Below are positions 1 to 8,309 of a stretch of DNA of 8,309 bases, piece by piece. The DNA comes from an uncultured Lysobacterales bacterium (GTDB lineage Bacteria; Pseudomonadota; Gammaproteobacteria; Xanthomonadales; SZUA-36). A program made the position numbers and the translations under genes. The notes beneath the pieces were generated by a model, which had not been told where the DNA came from, searched no databases, and saw only the letters and a list, made by a program, of their open reading frames with translations. The stretch's first letter is position 1. Each line of letters starts with the position of its first letter. The DNA lies in contig CALKKN010000005.1 in assembly GCA_937995275.1 (NCBI GenBank), positions 1-8,309 on the forward strand, in the 5' to 3' direction.

Positions 1-3
1 TGA
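1..3 (+). other. Possible stop codon of the upstream gene (rimP by synteny)
   Basis: The window opens with TGA, 16 bp before the nusA start. In most proteobacteria rimP, a 16S/30S maturation factor, directly precedes nusA at a short distance. A stop codon at this place would fit, but only three bases are visible, so the identity rests entirely on gene order. Confidence 0.25.
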
Positions 4-19
4 AGAGAGAAGAAGCACG

Positions 20-1513
20 ATGAGCAAAGAGATCCTGCTGGTTGTGGACGCCGTTTCGAACGAGAAGGGCGTCAGCAAGGATGTAATTTTCGGTGCGCTG
101 GAAGCGGCGCTGGCATCGGCGGCGCGCAAGCTCAGCGAAGAGGAGCGTGGCGTGCGCGTGTCCATCGACCGCTCGACGGGGGACTACGAAACGTTCCGCC
201 GCTGGGAAGTCATCGACGACGAGGAGGAGATGGAGTTCGAGGACGCCCAGATCTTCCTCCAGGCCGCCAAGGCCGTCAACCCGGACATCGAGGTCGGCGA
301 ATTCATCGAGGAGCCGATGGAAAACGCGGAATTCGGCAGGATAGCGGCGCAGACCGCGAAGCAGGTAATCGTGCAGCGGGTCCGCGAGGCCGAGCGGGCG
401 CAGGTCGTCGAGGAGTACCAGGACCGCGCCGGCGAGCTGGTCAACGGCATCGTCAAGCGTGTCGAGCGCGGCAACGTTTACCTGGACCTCGGCGGCAACG
501 CGGAGGCCTTCATCAGCCAGCGCAGCATGATTCCCGGCGAGTCCGTGCGGCCCGGCGACCGCCTGCGCGCCTTCCTGTACGAGGTGCGCCCCGAACCGCG
601 CGGCCCGCAGCTCTTCGCCAGCCGAACCATCGTGGAATTCCTGGTCGCCCTGTTCGAGCTGGAGGTGCCCGAGATCGGGCAGGAACTGATTACCGTGATG
701 GGCGGCGCACGCGATCCGGGGCGACGGGCCAAGATAGCGGTTCGTTCCAACGACCGGCGCACCGACCCCATCGGGGCCTGCGTCGGCATGCGCGGCTCGC
801 GGGTGCAGGCCGTGTCCAACGAGCTGTCGGGCGAGCGTATCGACATCATTCTCTGGAACGAGAACCCGGCCCAGTTCGTCATCAACGCAATGGCGCCCGC
901 CGAAGTGGCGTCCATTGTCGTGGACGAGGAGAACGGTTCGATGGACATCGCCGTGGAGGAGTCCAACCTCTCGCAGGCGATCGGGCGCGGCGGCCAGAAC
1001 GTGCGCCTCGCGAGCGAGCTGGGCGGCTGGACGCTGAACGTGCTCACCATCGAGCAGGCGGAACAGAAAAGCGAAGAGGAAACCCAGGCGATCCTCGAGC
1101 GCTTCATGCAGCGGCTGGACGTCGGCGAGGACGTGGCCAACATCCTCGTGCAGGAGGGGTTCAGCAACATTGAGGAGGTGGCCTACGTGCCCGAGTCCGA
1201 GTTGCTGGAAATCGAGGAGTTCGACGAGGAAATCGTCACCGAGATCCGGCGCCGGGCACGCGATGCGCTGCTCACGCAGCTGATCGCCAAGGAAGAGGCG
1301 CTCGACGAGAATGCCCCGGAAGAGGACCTGCTGGAACTGGAGGGCATGACCGAACGCCTGGCGTTCCGCCTTGCCGAACGCGGCGTGCGCACGCAGGAAG
1401 ACCTGGCGGAGCTGTCGGTTGACGAATTGCAGGAAATCGACGAGATGAGCGATGACGAGGCGGCCCGGCTGATCATGGCCGCCCGCGCGCCCTGGTTTGC
1501 CGAGGAAGAGTAA
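20..1513 (+). CDS. nusA: Transcription termination/antitermination factor NusA
   Basis: NusA binds RNA polymerase and nascent RNA in the cytoplasm, promotes pausing and intrinsic termination, and takes part in antitermination complexes. The 497 residues match the gammaproteobacterial length (495 in E. coli) and the full domain order is visible. The RNA polymerase-binding N-terminal domain is about residues 1-130, and an S1 domain at about 136-202 contains [17 protein letters not shown]1 has the loop GMRG at 256-259 inside [17 protein letters not shown], and KH2 has GRGG at 322-325 inside [14 protein letters not shown]. Two acidic C-terminal repeats lie at about 355-420 and 432-493, as in the enterobacterial protein that contacts the alpha subunit. 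The ATG follows a purine-rich stretch (4-15) and gives the canonical [18 protein letters not shown] start. It is the first complete gene here and precedes infB by 41 bp. Nothing is truncated or missing. Confidence 0.98.
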   Translation: MSKEILLVVDAVSNEKGVSKDVIFGALEAALASAARKLSEEERGVRVSIDRSTGDYETFRRWEVIDDEEEMEFEDAQIFLQAAKAVNPDIEVGEFIEEPMENAEFGRIAAQTAKQVIVQRVREAERAQVVEEYQDRAGELVNGIVKRVERGNVYLDLGGNAEAFISQRSMIPGESVRPGDRLRAFLYEVRPEPRGPQLFASRTIVEFLVALFELEVPEIGQELITVMGGARDPGRRAKIAVRSNDRRTDPIGACVGMRGSRVQAVSNELSGERIDIILWNENPAQFVINAMAPAEVASIVVDEENGSMDIAVEESNLSQAIGRGGQNVRLASELGGWTLNVLTIEQAEQKSEEETQAILERFMQRLDVGEDVANILVQEGFSNIEEVAYVPESELLEIEEFDEEIVTEIRRRARDALLTQLIAKEEALDENAPEEDLLELEGMTERLAFRLAERGVRTQEDLAELSVDELQEIDEMSDDEAARLIMAARAPWFAEEE

Positions 1514-1543
1514 GCCGCGAACCGGGGCACCTGAGTTTTACAC

Positions 1544-1547
1544 GGAG
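1544..1547 (+). promoter_or_regulatory. infB ribosome binding site
   Basis: GGAG lies 7 nt before the ATG at 1555. This supports the start that gives the typical IF2 N-terminus [15 protein letters not shown]. The remaining 41-bp nusA-infB spacer shows no terminator or convincing promoter, so infB is read through from upstream. Confidence 0.7.
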
Positions 1548-1554
1548 CAGATTT

Positions 1555-4095
<2,541 letters not shown>

Positions 4096-4105
4096 GGCAC
4101 GGCCG

Positions 4106-4495
4106 ATGCCCCGTGATTTCAGTCGCTCCGAACGCGTGGCCGGCACCATTCGCCGCGAACTGGCGCAGCTGATCCAGCTCGAGCTCAAGGACCCGAACGT
4201 CGGCTTCATCGGCCTGTCGGACGTCGAGGTGACGCGGGACCTGGCGCACGCGCGCGTGTTCGTCACCGTGTTCGAGCCCGAGCGCGCCGCGGCCAGCCTG
4301 CGGGCGCTCAACAAGGCCGCGGGATACCTCCGCCGGCGCCTGGGTCAGGAAATGCGCATTCGTTCGGTTCCGGAACTCCATTTCGAGCACGATGCCTCGG
4401 TCGAGACGGGCCAGCAGATGGACAGCCTGATCGACGCGGCGATCGCTTCCGACCGCCAGGACTCCGGGAAGGGCGGCGACGGCGAGGGGGAATGA
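4106..4495 (+). CDS. rbfA: 30S ribosome-binding factor RbfA
   Basis: RbfA is a small KH-fold protein that binds the immature 30S subunit near the 5' end of 16S rRNA, helps its late maturation, and is needed for cold adaptation in E. coli. The 129-residue product is close to the E. coli length (133). It begins MPRDFSRSERVAGTIRRELA, the usual family N-terminus, followed by DPNVGFIGLSDVEVTRDLAHARVFV-type strands. The Ala-x-Gly kink typical of RbfA KH domains is at residues 71-73 in LNKAAGYLRRRLG. LHFEHDASVE follows, and the tail is Gly/Asp/Glu-rich (about 116-129) and probably disordered. An in-frame upstream extension to 4031 overlaps infB, has no family similarity and is rejected. The gene lies 10 bp after infB and overlaps truB by 4 bp, so it should be translated as part of a tightly coupled infB-rbfA-truB unit. 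Confidence 0.96.
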   Translation: MPRDFSRSERVAGTIRRELAQLIQLELKDPNVGFIGLSDVEVTRDLAHARVFVTVFEPERAAASLRALNKAAGYLRRRLGQEMRIRSVPELHFEHDASVETGQQMDSLIDAAIASDRQDSGKGGDGEGE

Positions 4496-5397
4496 GCCGG
4501 CGCCGGAAAGGCCGGGACGTCCACGGGGTCCTGCTGCTGGATAAACCGGCGGGCTACTCTTCCAGCCAGGCGGTGCAGAAGGTACGCTGGCTGTTCCAGG
4601 CCCGCAAGGCCGGGCACACTGGCAGCCTCGATCCCTTCGCGACCGGCATGCTGCCCGTCTGTTTCGGCGAGGCCAGCAAGACGGCCACGTTCATGCTCGA
4701 CGCATCCAAGAGCTACCTGGCCCAAGCGGTGCTCGGGCAGGCGACCGCAACCGGGGACATCGAGGGCGATATCGTCGATCGCCGGCCGGTGCCGCCGCTG
4801 GGCCTGGGCGACATCCGAACGGCGCTGGCCGGGTTCCTGGGCCGGATCGAACAGGTCCCGCCGATGTACTCCGCCCTCAAGCACCAGGGCCAGCCGCTGT
4901 ACAAGCTGGCGCGGGCCGGCCGTGAAGTGCCGCGGGAGCCCCGCACGGTGACCATCCATGCAATCGAACCGGTGTCGTGGGAGAACCCGGTGCTGGCGTT
5001 CCGCGTCGAGTGCTCGAAAGGGACCTACGTGCGGACGCTGGCGGAGGATATCGCCCGGAAGCTGGGCACCTGCGGCCACTTGCAGGCCCTGCGGCGCCTC
5101 TCGGTCGGGCCGTTCCGTGAGGCCGACATGATCGGGCTGGACGAACTGGCGGCGAGGGCCGAGGCCGGCACGCTGGACGAGGCGCTGCTGCCGCCCGACG
5201 CCGGTCTCGCCGATTGGCCGGTCGTCACCCTGGAAGATCCGGCCGCTACCCGGTTTGGGCACGGCAACCCCGTAGGCGGCATCCGCGCCCCGTCTGGCCC
5301 GGTGCGTGTCTATGGGCCTGATGGCCTGTTGGGCCTCGGGGAAATCACGGCGGATAAGCTGCTGAAAGCTAAACGCTTAATGAACCTTCGGCCCTAG
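4492..5397 (+). CDS. truB: tRNA pseudouridine(55) synthase TruB
   Basis: TruB converts U55 in the T loop of most elongator tRNAs to pseudouridine and also acts as a tRNA folding chaperone. The 301 residues compare with 314 in E. coli. After HGVLLLDKPAGYSSSQAVQ comes the catalytic motif GHTGSLDPFATGMLP (41-55), where Asp47 is the expected nucleophile (Asp48 in E. coli). The family usually has GTLDP, so Ser45 for Thr is a mild substitution. Further conserved segments are SYLAQAVLGQATATGDIEGDI (73-93), PPMYSALKHQGQPLYKLAR (123-141) with the conserved Tyr126, and KGTYVRTLAEDIARKLG (176-192) containing Arg181. A small C-terminal PUA-like domain covers about 245-301. The ATG lies in the ATGA overlap with the rbfA stop and is preceded by the G-rich ribosome binding site GAGGGGG (4484-4490). 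The overlap indicates translational coupling. Some annotations in other bacteria end this transcription unit here, and the downstream gap carries its own promoter candidate. Confidence 0.97.
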   Translation: MSRRRKGRDVHGVLLLDKPAGYSSSQAVQKVRWLFQARKAGHTGSLDPFATGMLPVCFGEASKTATFMLDASKSYLAQAVLGQATATGDIEGDIVDRRPVPPLGLGDIRTALAGFLGRIEQVPPMYSALKHQGQPLYKLARAGREVPREPRTVTIHAIEPVSWENPVLAFRVECSKGTYVRTLAEDIARKLGTCGHLQALRRLSVGPFREADMIGLDELAARAEAGTLDEALLPPDAGLADWPVVTLEDPAATRFGHGNPVGGIRAPSGPVRVYGPDGLLGLGEITADKLLKAKRLMNLRP

Positions 5398-5430
5398 GCC
5401 GGCCAGAGGCAATTACCCGACCGGTTTTGC

Positions 5431-5459
5431 TTGTTTGCGAACGGCTCAGGGTATACAAT
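5431..5459 (+). promoter_or_regulatory. Candidate sigma-70 promoter for rpsO-pnp
   Basis: TTGTTT (5431-5436) and TACAAT (5454-5459) are separated by 17 bp, the ideal spacing. The -10 box matches 5 of 6 consensus bases and the -35 box 3 of 6. The site lies in an AT-richer pocket of an otherwise GC-rich window, 34 bp after truB. The transcript would start near 5466 and give a leader of roughly 108 nt. E. coli also has an rpsO promoter in the truB-rpsO gap. The positional agreement supports the call, but no transcript data are available. Confidence 0.5.
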
Positions 5460-5476
5460 TGCGTGCTGTTTTAACC

Positions 5477-5556
5477 GGGGCTTCGAAGTTTTTGTAAAGA
5501 CCCAAGGCATTCCGGGCCATCTGCCCGGCGGGTTTTTCCAAAGGCTTCGCGGCTCT
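5477..5556 (+). ncRNA. Structured rpsO leader, candidate S15 autoregulatory element
   Basis: Seen by hand pairing: 5477-5503 can pair with 5530-5556 over 27 positions with only two mismatches (5483/5550 and 5495/5538). There are 25 base pairs, of which six are G-U. Inside, an 8-nt unpaired segment (5504-5511) precedes a 6-bp hairpin, CCGGGC (5512-5517) with GCCCGG (5523-5528) around the loop CATCT. The stem base is only 6 nt before the rpsO Shine-Dalgarno sequence. An alternative pairing is possible: TTTTCC (5534-5539) with GGAGAA (5563-5568) would hide that Shine-Dalgarno sequence and break the long stem. Known: S15 represses its own translation through leader structures that differ between bacterial groups. 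Inferred: this leader may serve that role. It could instead be an RNase III site or a partial terminator (CGGGTTTTT follows the inner hairpin). Confidence 0.45.
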
Positions 5557-5562
5557 AGATAT

Positions 5563-5571
5563 GGAGAAGGA
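5563..5571 (+). promoter_or_regulatory. rpsO ribosome binding site
   Basis: GGAGAAGGA lies before the ATG at 5575 (GGAG at 8 nt, AAGGA at 3 nt). It is a strong site, as expected for a ribosomal protein gene, and decides the start at 5575 over the in-frame upstream ATG at 5431. Its first six bases can pair with 5534-5539 in the leader. Confidence 0.75.
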
Positions 5572-5574
5572 ACC

Positions 5575-5844
5575 ATGTCTTTTGATGCAGAAGCAAAGGC
5601 AAAAATCGTCAGCGAGTACGCGCGTTCGGAAAACGACACCGGGTCACCGGAGGTCCAGGTAGCGCTGCTGACGGGTCGTATCCAGTACCTCACCGACCAT
5701 TTCAAGATACACAAGGGCGATCATCATTCGCGTCGTGGTCTGTTGCGCCTGGTCAACCAGCGCCGCAGCCTGCTCGATTACCTGAAGAAGAAGGACATCG
5801 AGCGGTATCGCGACCTGATCAACCGTCTTGGCCTGCGCCGCTGA
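5575..5844 (+). CDS. rpsO: 30S ribosomal protein S15
   Basis: S15 is a primary binder of the central domain of 16S rRNA, where it fixes the three-way junction of helices 20-22 and later forms an intersubunit bridge. The 89-residue product has exactly the E. coli length. The signature is present: the rRNA-binding segment [18 protein letters not shown] (20-37, with Thr22, Gly23 and Gln28), then [20 protein letters not shown] (41-60) with His42, Asp49 and Ser52, then LLDYLKKKD (67-74) and a basic C-terminus. The chosen ATG has a strong ribosome binding site. An upstream in-frame extension to 5431 would translate the promoter and leader and lacks family similarity. The gene is set apart from truB by a 177-bp leader region and from pnp by 164 bp with a hairpin, which suggests its own promoter and independent control of dosage within the operon. 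Confidence 0.98.
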   Translation: MSFDAEAKAKIVSEYARSENDTGSPEVQVALLTGRIQYLTDHFKIHKGDHHSRRGLLRLVNQRRSLLDYLKKKDIERYRDLINRLGLRR

Positions 5845-5855
5845 TTGACGCGCCG

Positions 5856-5897
5856 CGCGGCCCGGTTTTCGCGACCCGTGAAAACCGGATACCCGCG
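5856..5897 (+). other. rpsO-pnp intergenic hairpin
   Basis: CCGGTTTTC (5862-5870) and GAAAACCGG (5880-5888) are a perfect 9-bp inverted repeat. In RNA the stem extends inward by G-U, C-G and G-C to 12 bp with a 3-nt loop (5874-5876). A lower 5-bp helix, CGCGG (5856-5860) with CCGCG (5893-5897), adds to it across an internal loop. No T tract follows, so it is not a standard intrinsic terminator on this strand. In E. coli the same gap holds the rpsO terminator and a pnp leader stem cut by RNase III. This hairpin could be the counterpart, or simply protect the rpsO mRNA 3' end. The rest of the gap (5898-6008) contains only a small imperfect stem at 5952-5982 and no promoter I would defend. Confidence 0.5.
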
Positions 5898-6008
5898 ACT
5901 GGTCTTCAGTTGGCGCCCGGCGTGTGTCGCCTCGCATCAAGGCACGGCCTTCGCTCTGGTGGATCCAGTATCCGCCGGAGCGTTCGTATTCAGGCTTTCG
6001 ACTAAATA

Positions 6009-8114
6009 ATGGGAATTGATGTGCAGAAACTGATCAAGACATTCAAGTACGGTGACCAGGAGGTCACGCTGGAAACCGGGCGCGTGGCCCGCCAGGCAAA
6101 CGGTTCCGTGATCGTCTCCATGGGCGGCACGGTCGTCATGGTGAACGCGACCGGGCGCCGGGAAGCCGTTCCCGGGCAGCCGTTTTTCCCGCTGACGGTA
6201 AATTACCAGGAGCGCTTTTATGCCGCCGGTCGTATTCCCGGAGGCTTTTTCAAGCGCGAGGGGCGGCCCACTGAGAAGGAGACGCTGACCTGCCGGCTGA
6301 TCGACCGTCCGATCAGGCCGCTGTTTCCGAAGGGGTTCATGAACGAGGTGCAGGTGGTCGCCACCCTGATGTCTTCCGATTGCGAAGTCGACGGCGACAT
6401 CCTCGCGTTGATCGGAACCTCGGCCGCACTGGCGCTTTCGGGCATCCCGTTCAACGGCCCGATCGGCGCGGCGCGGGTCGGCTATATCGACGGCCAGTAC
6501 GTGCTCAACCCGACGGTTACCCAACTCAAGGACTCGGCCCTCGACCTGGTCGTGGCGGGCACGGAGAACGCCGTCCTGATGGTGGAGTCGGAGGCCAACC
6601 TGCTGTCCGAGGACGTCATGCTGGGCGCCGTGACTTTCGGTCACCAGGCCTCCCGCACGGTCGTTCAGGCGGTGCGCGAACTGGCTGCCGAAGCCGGGGT
6701 GCAGCCCTGGGACTGGCAGGCTCCGGAATCCGATGCGTCGCTCGCCGACCGCGTTTCCGGCCTGGCGACCCCCGGACTGGAGTCGGCTTATGCCATCGCT
6801 GACAAGCTGGAGCGGCGCGACGCTGTCTCGGCGGTCAAGAAGTCGGTCATCGAATCGCTGTGCGACCCGGACTCCGAGGATGCGCCCGCCGAAGGCGCCG
6901 TGGCCTCGGCATTCTCCGCGATCGAAAAGTCGCTGGTCCGGGAACGTATCCTGTCCGGCGAGAAGCGCATCGACGGACGCGAACTCGCCGCCGTCCGCCC
7001 GATCTCGGTCGATTGCGGCTTGCTGCCGCGGACCCACGGCTCCGCGCTGTTTACGCGCGGTGAAACCCAGGCCGTGGTGGCGACCACGCTGGGCACGGGC
7101 CGCGACGCCCAGATCATCGACGCGGTGACCGGCGAGTACAAGGATCCGTTCATGCTGCACTACAACTTCCCGCCCTACTGCGTCGGCGAGACCGGTTTCA
7201 TGGGCGGCCCCAAGCGGCGTGAGATCGGCCACGGCCGGCTGGCCCGGCGCGGTGTGGCGGCGGTGCTGCCGACGATGGAGGAGTTCCCCTATGTCATTCG
7301 CGTGGTCTCGGAGATCACCGAGTCGAACGGCTCCAGTTCCATGGCTTCCGTGTGCGGCACGTCGCTGTCGCTGATGGACGCCGGCGTCCCGGTCAAGGCT
7401 CCGGTGGCCGGCATCGCCATGGGCCTGATCAAGGAAGGCGACCGCTTCGCGGTGCTGTCGGACATCCTGGGTGACGAAGACCACCTCGGCGACATGGACT
7501 TCAAGGTGGCCGGCACCGAGGACGGCATCACCGCCCTGCAGATGGACATCAAGATCGAGGGCATCAACGAGGAGATCATGCGCATCGCGCTGGGCCAGGC
7601 CCGCGAAGGTCGCAATTTTATCCTCGGCGAGATGAACAAGGTGCTGCCCGAGTCACGCCGCGAAATGTCCGAGTTCGCGCCGCGGCTGATGACACTGAAG
7701 GTGCACCCGGACAAGATCCGCGACGTGATCGGCAAGGGCGGTGTTACCATCCGCGCCATCACCGAGGAAACGGGTTGCACCATCGATATCGCCGACGACG
7801 GCACGGTCACGATCGCCTCGGTCAGCAAGGAGGCCGCCGACGAGGCGCGCCGCCGTATCGAGCAGATCACGGCCGACATCGAGCCGGGTCAGATCTTCGA
7901 AGGCAAGGTCATCAAGATCATGAACTTCGGCGCCTTCGTCTCGCTGACCCCGGGTCGGGACGGTCTGGTGCACATCTCCCAGCTTTCCAACGAGCGCGTG
8001 GAGAACGTGACCGACGTGGTCAAGGAGGGCGACATGGTCAAGGTCAAGGTCCTGGAAGTCGACAAGCAGGGGCGTATCCGCCTGAGCATGAAGGCGGTCC
8101 AGAAAGAAGACTGA
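6009..8114 (+). CDS. pnp: Polyribonucleotide nucleotidyltransferase (PNPase)
   Basis: PNPase is a homotrimeric phosphorolytic 3'-5' exoribonuclease that releases nucleoside diphosphates. It acts in mRNA decay, often in the RNase E degradosome. The 701 residues compare with 711 in E. coli. The first RNase PH-like domain (about 10-230) contains [14 protein letters not shown] (78-91) and [14 protein letters not shown] (97-110). A helical linker covers about 240-320. The second, catalytic RNase PH-like domain (about 320-555) has the phosphate-binding [10 protein letters not shown] (438-447) and the Asp-rich [20 protein letters not shown] (484-503). The KH domain has GKGG at 575-578, and the S1 domain runs about 627-695. 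The protein stops soon after S1 (MKAVQKED) and lacks the Ala/Pro/Glu-rich tail of the E. coli enzyme. The start is uncertain: the ATG at 6009 has no good ribosome binding site, whereas GTG at 6021 (697 residues) has TGGGA 6 nt upstream and aligns better with relatives. In E. coli PNPase represses its own mRNA after RNase III cleavage of the leader. Confidence 0.97.
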   Translation: MGIDVQKLIKTFKYGDQEVTLETGRVARQANGSVIVSMGGTVVMVNATGRREAVPGQPFFPLTVNYQERFYAAGRIPGGFFKREGRPTEKETLTCRLIDRPIRPLFPKGFMNEVQVVATLMSSDCEVDGDILALIGTSAALALSGIPFNGPIGAARVGYIDGQYVLNPTVTQLKDSALDLVVAGTENAVLMVESEANLLSEDVMLGAVTFGHQASRTVVQAVRELAAEAGVQPWDWQAPESDASLADRVSGLATPGLESAYAIADKLERRDAVSAVKKSVIESLCDPDSEDAPAEGAVASAFSAIEKSLVRERILSGEKRIDGRELAAVRPISVDCGLLPRTHGSALFTRGETQAVVATTLGTGRDAQIIDAVTGEYKDPFMLHYNFPPYCVGETGFMGGPKRREIGHGRLARRGVAAVLPTMEEFPYVIRVVSEITESNGSSSMASVCGTSLSLMDAGVPVKAPVAGIAMGLIKEGDRFAVLSDILGDEDHLGDMDFKVAGTEDGITALQMDIKIEGINEEIMRIALGQAREGRNFILGEMNKVLPESRREMSEFAPRLMTLKVHPDKIRDVIGKGGVTIRAITEETGCTIDIADDGTVTIASVSKEAADEARRRIEQITADIEPGQIFEGKVIKIMNFGAFVSLTPGRDGLVHISQLSNERVENVTDVVKEGDMVKVKVLEVDKQGRIRLSMKAVQKED
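6010..6014 (+). promoter_or_regulatory. Possible pnp ribosome binding site for a GTG start at 6021
   Basis: TGGGA ends 6 nt before GTG (6021-6023), which is in frame with pnp and would give [11 protein letters not shown]. The match to the anti-Shine-Dalgarno sequence is modest (one G-U). By contrast the 14 bases before the ATG at 6009 are pyrimidine- and A-rich, and the nearest AGG-like motif, CAGG (5991-5994), is too far away. Confidence 0.4.
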
Positions 8115-8134
8115 CCGGCCCGATAATCCACCAG

Positions 8135-8164
8135 AAAACGGCGCTCTCCGAGCGCCGTTTTTTT
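8135..8164 (+). terminator. Intrinsic terminator of the operon after pnp
   Basis: The GC core CGGCGCTC (8139-8146) pairs perfectly with GAGCGCCG (8150-8157) around the 3-nt loop TCC. Four flanking A-T pairs extend the stem to 12 bp (8135-8161), and a run of seven T (8158-8164) follows. It begins 21 nt after the pnp stop. On the opposite strand the same hairpin is followed by four T, so it may also work weakly for a convergent gene. A much weaker second hairpin, CCCG (8167-8170) with CGGG (8177-8180), is followed by CTTTT. Confidence 0.9.
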
Positions 8165-8194
8165 ATCCCGGACACGCGGGCTTTTGGTGCGGCC

Positions 8195-8217
8195 TGTAGG
8201 AGCGGCTTTAGCCGCGA
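8195..8217 (+). repeat. REP-type element, forward copy
   Basis: The element starts TGTAGGAG and contains the hairpin GCGGC-TTTA-GCCGC followed by GA. A GTAG tetranucleotide 5' of a GC-rich hairpin is the hallmark of REP sequences mobilised by RAYT (TnpA_REP) transposases. This consensus is frequent between genes in Pseudomonas and Xanthomonadales-like bacteria. Translation of this repeat gives the known spurious peptide CRSGFSRD. Confidence 0.8.
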
Positions 8218-8238
8218 TTAAGAGGCCATTCAAACCCA

Positions 8239-8261
8239 TCGGGGCTAAAGCCCCTCCTACA
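8239..8261 (-). repeat. REP-type element, inverted copy
   Basis: Read on the minus strand this is the same 23-base element as 8195-8217, except for two substitutions at paired positions of the hairpin: GGGGC-TTTA-GCCCC instead of GCGGC-TTTA-GCCGC. The two copies face each other across 21 bp, forming a BIME-like inverted pair downstream of the operon terminator. Confidence 0.8.
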
Positions 8262-8274
8262 GCCCCCCAGGCCG

Positions 8275-8309
8275 CTAGCAGGCACCGTATGCGATCAGCG
8301 CGTCGGCGA
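8275..8309 (-). CDS. Possible C-terminal end of a convergent gene, cut by the window edge
   Basis: On the minus strand one frame reads ADALIAYGAC and then a TAG stop (complement of 8275-8277). Another minus frame stops at once (TGA), while the third stays open across the same bases without such a protein-like ending. Ten residues are too few to identify a family. A convergent neighbour fits the bidirectional look of the terminator and the usual placement of REP pairs between gene 3' ends. The call is tentative and rests on an amino-acid run that looks like a real protein end. Confidence 0.3.
   Translation of the reverse strand, partial: ADALIAYGAC

Noticed and set aside
5481..5488. CTTCGAAG, a perfect 8-bp palindrome, as an operator
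   Set aside because: It is short, single copy in the leader, and its bases are better explained as part of the long RNA stem.
5431..5574. N-terminal extension of rpsO from an upstream in-frame ATG
   Set aside because: It would translate the promoter candidate and structured leader. S15 from 5575 has exactly the expected 89 residues and a strong ribosome binding site.
5845..5873. TTGACG after rpsO as a -35 box for a pnp promoter
   Set aside because: It matches 5 of 6 bases, but at 16-18 bp downstream there is only GC-rich sequence (TTCGCG) and no acceptable -10 box.
5937..7484. Open frame of 515 codons on the minus strand opposite pnp
   Set aside because: It is a shadow of PNPase codon usage, its translation is His/Arg/Gly-rich with no family features, and it covers the pnp start region.
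7775..8221. Plus-strand open frame running from pnp through the terminator into the REP
   Set aside because: Its end, CRSGFSRD, is the well-known spurious translation of this REP consensus, and the frame crosses the pnp stop and the terminator hairpin.

Overview
This window is the 3' two-thirds of the conserved proteobacterial transcription/translation operon, in the order nusA - infB - rbfA - truB - rpsO - pnp, all on the + strand. It ends in a clear intrinsic terminator and a small intergenic region with an inverted pair of REP-type repeats. High GC content, the Gammaproteobacteria-like sequences of NusA, IF2, TruB, S15 and PNPase, and the GTAGGAGCGGCTTTAGCCGC-type REP (common in Pseudomonas and Xanthomonadales-like genomes) point to a high-GC gammaproteobacterium. 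I cannot name the genus.

Layout: bases 1-3 are a TGA that could be the stop of the gene usually found before nusA (rimP). nusA (20-1513) and infB (1555-4095) are separated by 41 bp. rbfA starts 10 bp after infB, with its ribosome binding site overlapping the infB stop, and truB overlaps rbfA by 4 bp (ATGA). A 177-bp gap then precedes rpsO (5575-5844). It holds a candidate sigma-70 promoter and a leader that can fold into one long imperfect stem ending just before the rpsO Shine-Dalgarno sequence. A 164-bp gap with a strong hairpin separates rpsO from pnp (6009-8114, or from a GTG at 6021). After pnp come a 12-bp hairpin with a T tract, two facing REP hairpins, and at the far right edge a possible C-terminal end of a convergent minus-strand gene.

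The genes work together in gene expression. NusA controls pausing, termination and antitermination of RNA polymerase. IF2 places initiator tRNA on the ribosome. RbfA matures the 30S subunit, TruB makes pseudouridine 55 in tRNAs, S15 is a primary 16S rRNA binder, and PNPase degrades and processes RNA.

The protein-coding content is ordinary housekeeping. I see no novel multi-gene system, phage, insertion sequence, CRISPR array or defence locus. The points worth a second look are in the non-coding parts: the rpsO leader fold, the rpsO-pnp hairpin, the pnp start codon, the REP pair with compensatory base changes, and the edge of the convergent gene.
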